Positions 21,861-24,603 of a stretch of 24,603 bases of DNA are shown here, one piece after another. The notes beneath the pieces were generated by a model, which ran no database searches, was not told the DNA's origin, and was given only the letters and a program-made list of their open reading frames with translations. Origin of the DNA: Thermoplasmata archaeon (GTDB taxonomy: Archaea; Thermoplasmatota; DTKX01; GCA-020343715); the NCBI GenBank assembly GCA_020343715.1, contig CP070808.1, positions 1,147,859 through 1,172,461 on the forward strand. Direction: 5' to 3'. Within the stretch, counting starts at the first letter, position 1, and each line of letters starts with the position of its first letter. The translations under genes were made by a program, and so were the position numbers.

Positions 21861-21868
21861 TTATATAA
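21861..21868 (+). promoter_or_regulatory. TATA box of the EF-hand surface protein gene
   Basis: TTATATAA. The expected transcript start is close to 21890, leaving a leader of about 15 nt with the ribosome binding site GGAGG (21894-21898) before the ATG at 21906. Confidence 0.65.
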
Positions 21869-21905
21869 CCTTCGCACAATGCTATGCAAAGACGGAGGCA
21901 CTCAC

Positions 21906-23147
21906 ATGTCCAACCTTCGAACCCTCCTCCCCGTCGCGGTCATCGCGATGATGCTCATATCCGTCGGGCCGGCCACCGCCGAGGTGGTCTGGGACCACAC
22001 CCTGGCCGACGATGCAGATGATGTGGAATCCACCCTAGAGCCCAACGTCCATCTCTCTGACCGGGGCTATATAGACATACTATCGGCCTCGGTGGCAGGT
22101 CAGGGTGACGACGTCAACGTCACTCTCACCTTGAACGACGCTTGGGACTCGGATGCCATCTACGAGGTACGGGTAACAGGTGACGACGACGACGCGAAGG
22201 AGTACATATTCATGGTCTCCCGTGGGATTGTCTCCGTCAACGGGCCTGGCCTGGTCGAGGACAACCCGACCATCTACGTCTCCGCCGACGGCGAGGAGAT
22301 CTCGTGGGTGGTGGAGAAGGCCAAGTTCGATGTGACCCAGAAATTGGAGGTGACCTTTGTCCAGACCTTCGACTTCTCAGGAATGTCCCAGTACGTTGAC
22401 ACCGCCCCCGAGGACGGTGGCGGCAACGGCGGCGGCAACGGCGGCGGGTCCTCCGGGCCCGTCTCGGTGCAGGCCCACGTGGAGTTCCGGAAGCTGGAGC
22501 ACGTCCGCTACACCATCGAGGTGACCATCGAGGATGACGACGCCAGGGCACTCAGGGGCCAGTTCGACACCGACGTGGACGGGACCGTCACCCAGTCCGA
22601 GTACGACGACCAGATAGGGTTCGAGTACCTGCTCCACGGGTCTTGGAACTCCACCGACATCAAGCTCAACGGCAAGCGTTCCCAGACCCGGTCCATGGGC
22701 CTGGAGTTCCAGGGGCTGGTGGGAAGCGCGACCAGCAGCGCGCCCATCACCAAGGTCGTTGTCCTGGACGTCATGTTCGCCGAGCCCGTGGCGGCGGGGA
22801 CCCACACCTACGCCGACTTCGTCTCCTCCTCAGAGAGCGCCGGTGACATGTGGGACGTGACCACCGACTCCCTCTGGCAGATGTCCGCCCCCGACGGGTG
22901 GAAGTTCAAGACCGCCGAGTGGCCCGAGGACCTCAAGACCTACGCGAACTCGAAGGGCACCTCGGTGTCCATGTCAGGCTTCCAGATGAGGTCCGACTGG
23001 AACACCACCATGGGCGTGATGACCACCCTGGTCATGACGGAGAGGGAGCCCGACAACGTGGAGGACGAGACCCCGGGATTCGCCCTTGTCCCCATGGTGA
23101 CGGCCCTGGGCATCGTGGCACTGGTTGTGCTTGCCAGGCGCCGATGA
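21906..23147 (+). CDS. Exported surface protein with EF-hand loop and PGF-CTERM-like sorting tail
   Basis: 413 residues from the ATG at 21906, which has GGAGG 7 nt before it and a signal peptide at once (LLPVAVIAMMLISVGPATAE). The first beta-rich domain (about 25-165) is very acidic. A Gly/Asn linker (about 171-184) follows. The second domain carries a textbook EF-hand loop, DTDVDGTVTQSE (residues 221-232), with acidic residues at loop positions 1, 3, 5 and 12, Gly at 6 and Val at 8. The C-terminus reads DETPGFALVPMVTALGIVA, then ARRR at the very end: PGF, one helix, basic tail. That is the layout of PGF-CTERM proteins processed by archaeosortase A. Acidic surface and EF-hand suggest Ca binding. 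Function unknown. Divergent from the Usp operon. Confidence 0.82.
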   Translation: MSNLRTLLPVAVIAMMLISVGPATAEVVWDHTLADDADDVESTLEPNVHLSDRGYIDILSASVAGQGDDVNVTLTLNDAWDSDAIYEVRVTGDDDDAKEYIFMVSRGIVSVNGPGLVEDNPTIYVSADGEEISWVVEKAKFDVTQKLEVTFVQTFDFSGMSQYVDTAPEDGGGNGGGNGGGSSGPVSVQAHVEFRKLEHVRYTIEVTIEDDDARALRGQFDTDVDGTVTQSEYDDQIGFEYLLHGSWNSTDIKLNGKRSQTRSMGLEFQGLVGSATSSAPITKVVVLDVMFAEPVAAGTHTYADFVSSSESAGDMWDVTTDSLWQMSAPDGWKFKTAEWPEDLKTYANSKGTSVSMSGFQMRSDWNTTMGVMTTLVMTEREPDNVEDETPGFALVPMVTALGIVALVVLARRR

Positions 23148-23187
23148 GCCATGTCCGCGTACGCCAGATGACCAGGCACCATAAGGA

Positions 23188-23195
23188 TGATATAG
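23188..23195 (+). promoter_or_regulatory. Weak TATA-like element
   Basis: ATGATATA, about 38 nt before the ATG at 23229. It would start transcription near 23217, just at the GAGGT-type ribosome binding sequence. Confidence 0.35.
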
Positions 23196-23228
23196 CCCAG
23201 GCACCCATCCAGCGCCGAGGTTGAGGTC

Positions 23229-23837
23229 ATGGACGACCAATACGATTGTTTCTCGCGCCAGGTCATCATCGGCAGGGAGGGAGAGGTGGAGAAGGGCTCC
23301 GTCCACCTCCCGTCCGAGTTCTACGAGCACACCGGGATCAGGCCCGGCCACCAGGTCGTGCTGCAGGCAGGCGACAAGCACCTGAAGGTCAAGGCCAGGG
23401 CCGGAGACCTCCTCAAGAGGGACGAGGTCATGGTCTCGCCGGGCATGGCCACCCAGATGGGCCTTGCCGACGGTGACATCATCTGCGTCGAGGACAAGGT
23501 GACGTTCACCGAGCGGATCTTCGACGAGCTGGAGGACGCGGTGGAGGCCGTAGAGGAGAGGGTCGACAGGGGACGTGACCGGGTCTTCGTCGAGGGGGCC
23601 GAGAAGCGCGCCGAGCGCCGCGAGAAGGCCCTCGACACGCTCATCCCCTCGCGCACCGAGGAACCCCCACCCAAGGCCATCGAGGTGGAGCCAGATCTGT
23701 CCCACATCGGTGAATCCACCGAGGAGGAGCCCGTCATGGACATCTCCGAGCAGGTCAAGGTCTGGACGCCCGACCCCGAAGGGGACGGCGTCCGCGAGTT
23801 CAAGCCCGGGAAGGACGACGAAGAGGAGCAGGAGTGA
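23229..23837 (+). CDS. Protein with double-psi-barrel-like N-terminal domain and acidic tail, function unknown
   Basis: 202 residues. The first part (about 15-90) has two similar halves, GSVHLPSEFYEHTGIRPGHQ and EVMVSPGMATQMGLADGDII, each ending in a 'Gly-Asp/His, hydrophobic' turn. This internal pseudo-symmetry is typical of double-psi beta-barrels such as the Cdc48/VAT N-domain or AbrB-like swapped barrels. A long charged helix follows (about 90-135), then a Pro- and Glu-rich disordered tail ending in DDEEEQE. There is no signal or membrane segment, so it is cytoplasmic. GAGGT sequences precede the ATG. MscS starts 49 nt downstream. It may be an adaptor or a DNA-binding protein; the sequence does not decide. 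Confidence 0.65.
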   Translation: MDDQYDCFSRQVIIGREGEVEKGSVHLPSEFYEHTGIRPGHQVVLQAGDKHLKVKARAGDLLKRDEVMVSPGMATQMGLADGDIICVEDKVTFTERIFDELEDAVEAVEERVDRGRDRVFVEGAEKRAERREKALDTLIPSRTEEPPPKAIEVEPDLSHIGESTEEEPVMDISEQVKVWTPDPEGDGVREFKPGKDDEEEQE

Positions 23838-23886
23838 GGGCCCTCACTAGGGGTACCCAGACGCCTGCCGTAGGAGGCTGGACACC

Positions 23887-24603
23887 ATGGCCAACGCCGT
23901 ACTGGAGTTCATAGACGACAACTTCTGGAACATCGTTTGGACGCTGATCACGTGGCTGGTCGGCCTCGCCTTCGTCCGCTACAACAAGAGGCTCTTCACC
24001 CGAGTAAACGACGAGCTGGCCAGCGTGGACGTGGAGGACAGGTCGATCAAGGCCATCGACCAGATGGTGGACCTGTTCACGATACTGATCATCGTCTTCA
24101 TCACCCTCTTCATCTGGGGCGTGGACGAGATGATCTACGCTGCGCTGACCACCATAGGTGTGGTCGGGGTGATGCTGGGCTTCGCCGTCAAGGACATCGC
24201 GTCGAACTTCATCTCCGGGATAATGCTCATCCTCTCCAAGGACATCCTGGTGGGGGACGAGATCGAGGTTAAGGGCATAGAGGGGAAGGTGGAGAAGATC
24301 ACCGTCAGGACCACCTCGATAAGGAAGCACAACGGGGCCCTGGTCCTGGTCCCCAACAGCCTCCTCATCAACAACCCGGTGGTCGACTACGCCGCCACCG
24401 ACAAGCGCCGGCTCGAGGTTAGCCTCTCGCTTCCGTCGGACACAGAAATCGAGACGGTCACCGATGCCCTGAGGGGCGTGATGGAGGGGGACCCCAGGCT
24501 GAAATCGGAAGAGCCGGTGGAGGTGCTAATCAGGGGGTTCGATACCTCGAAGGTCAACCTGGAGCTCCGCCTGTGGGTGGACAACGAGGACCTGACCTCC
24601 GTG
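23887..24603 (+). CDS. mscS: MscS-family mechanosensitive channel (3' end outside the window)
   Basis: 239 residues are visible and the frame is still open at the right edge. GGAGG lies 9 nt before the ATG. Two membrane helices (about 14-31 and 64-81) are followed by the pore-lining TM3 region (about 84-112: ALTTIGVVGVMLGFAVKDIA, SNFISGIMLIL). The beta domain comes next, with the conserved DILVGDEIEVKGIEG, VEKITVRTTSIRKHNG and VPNSLLINNPVVDY, then the start of the alpha/beta domain of the cytoplasmic vestibule. The channel releases solutes on hypo-osmotic shock. The TM3 line of Gly and Ala residues and the following charged hinge (VKD) fit the family. Probably co-transcribed with the preceding gene. 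Confidence 0.94.
   Translation, partial: MANAVLEFIDDNFWNIVWTLITWLVGLAFVRYNKRLFTRVNDELASVDVEDRSIKAIDQMVDLFTILIIVFITLFIWGVDEMIYAALTTIGVVGVMLGFAVKDIASNFISGIMLILSKDILVGDEIEVKGIEGKVEKITVRTTSIRKHNGALVLVPNSLLINNPVVDYAATDKRRLEVSLSLPSDTEIETVTDALRGVMEGDPRLKSEEPVEVLIRGFDTSKVNLELRLWVDNEDLTSV

Noticed and set aside
1724..21886. Identical 12-mer CACAATGCTATG at 1724-1735 and 21875-21886, both upstream of exported protein genes
   Set aside because: Orientation relative to the genes differs, and repeated 12-mers are expected by chance in a window this size; no flanking similarity.
22422..22450. GGCGGCAAC-type tandem repeat
   Set aside because: Encodes the Gly/Asn linker between two domains of the surface protein; a normal flexible linker, not a mobile or regulatory repeat.

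Overview
The window is a GC-rich stretch of an archaeal chromosome, most likely from a heterotrophic member of the Thermoplasmatota or a related euryarchaeal lineage. The archaeal assignment rests on ribosomal protein S6e followed by aIF2-gamma and a PIN protein (a common euryarchaeal gene order), deoxyhypusine synthase, an ADP-forming acyl-CoA synthetase, a short PurQ, TATA-box promoters with some leaderless starts, and surface proteins with archaeal-type sorting tails. The phylum is an inference from gene content; nothing here is diagnostic at species level. No tRNA, rRNA, CRISPR array, transposase or integrase was recognised.

Layout. 1-718 (minus): an AbiV-like HEPN protein and the start of a downstream gene. 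719-2117: an AT-rich, gene-poor island with one secreted beta-rich protein and several inverted repeats. 2118-4171 (plus): the translation operon S6e / aIF2-gamma / PIN. 4246-7819 (plus): a membrane-anchored surface protein, an acyl-CoA dehydrogenase and a GltD-like FeS flavoprotein. 7826-9453 (minus): deoxyhypusine synthase overlapping a small membrane protein. 9577-14463 (plus): a membrane-anchored regulator with two winged helix domains, two envelope proteins and a TatD-like hydrolase. 14473-15324 (minus): purQ. 15471-15689 (plus): a two-helix membrane peptide. 15714-18826 (minus): a fused ADP-forming acyl-CoA synthetase and, overlapping by 4 nt, a BioD-like/DRTGG protein. 18952-19374 (plus): hemerythrin. 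19396-21756 (minus): a tandem Usp protein and a DASS-like transporter. 21906-23147 (plus): a surface protein with an EF-hand loop and a PGF-CTERM-like tail. 23229-24603 (plus): a double-psi-barrel-like protein and an MscS channel that runs off the end.

How the genes fit together. Energy metabolism is represented by acyl-CoA oxidation (acyl-CoA dehydrogenase), an electron-transfer flavoprotein of the GltD type, and ATP formation from acyl-CoA by the ADP-forming synthetase. The rest is dominated by the cell envelope: five or six exported or anchored proteins, a transporter, a mechanosensitive channel and a membrane-bound transcription factor.

The most interesting candidate system is 9522-13587. 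The gene for the membrane-anchored dual winged helix protein and the next surface-protein transcription unit each carry, just upstream of a TATA box, a 25-nt element matching at 20 positions. A second promoter of the surface unit also has a perfect 10-nt direct repeat across its predicted transcription start. This looks like a locally autoregulated envelope-sensing unit. Other points of note are the AbiV-like HEPN protein, the PIN gene reading in the same frame as aIF2-gamma across one TGA, and a hairpin burying the start codon of the small membrane protein at 15471.
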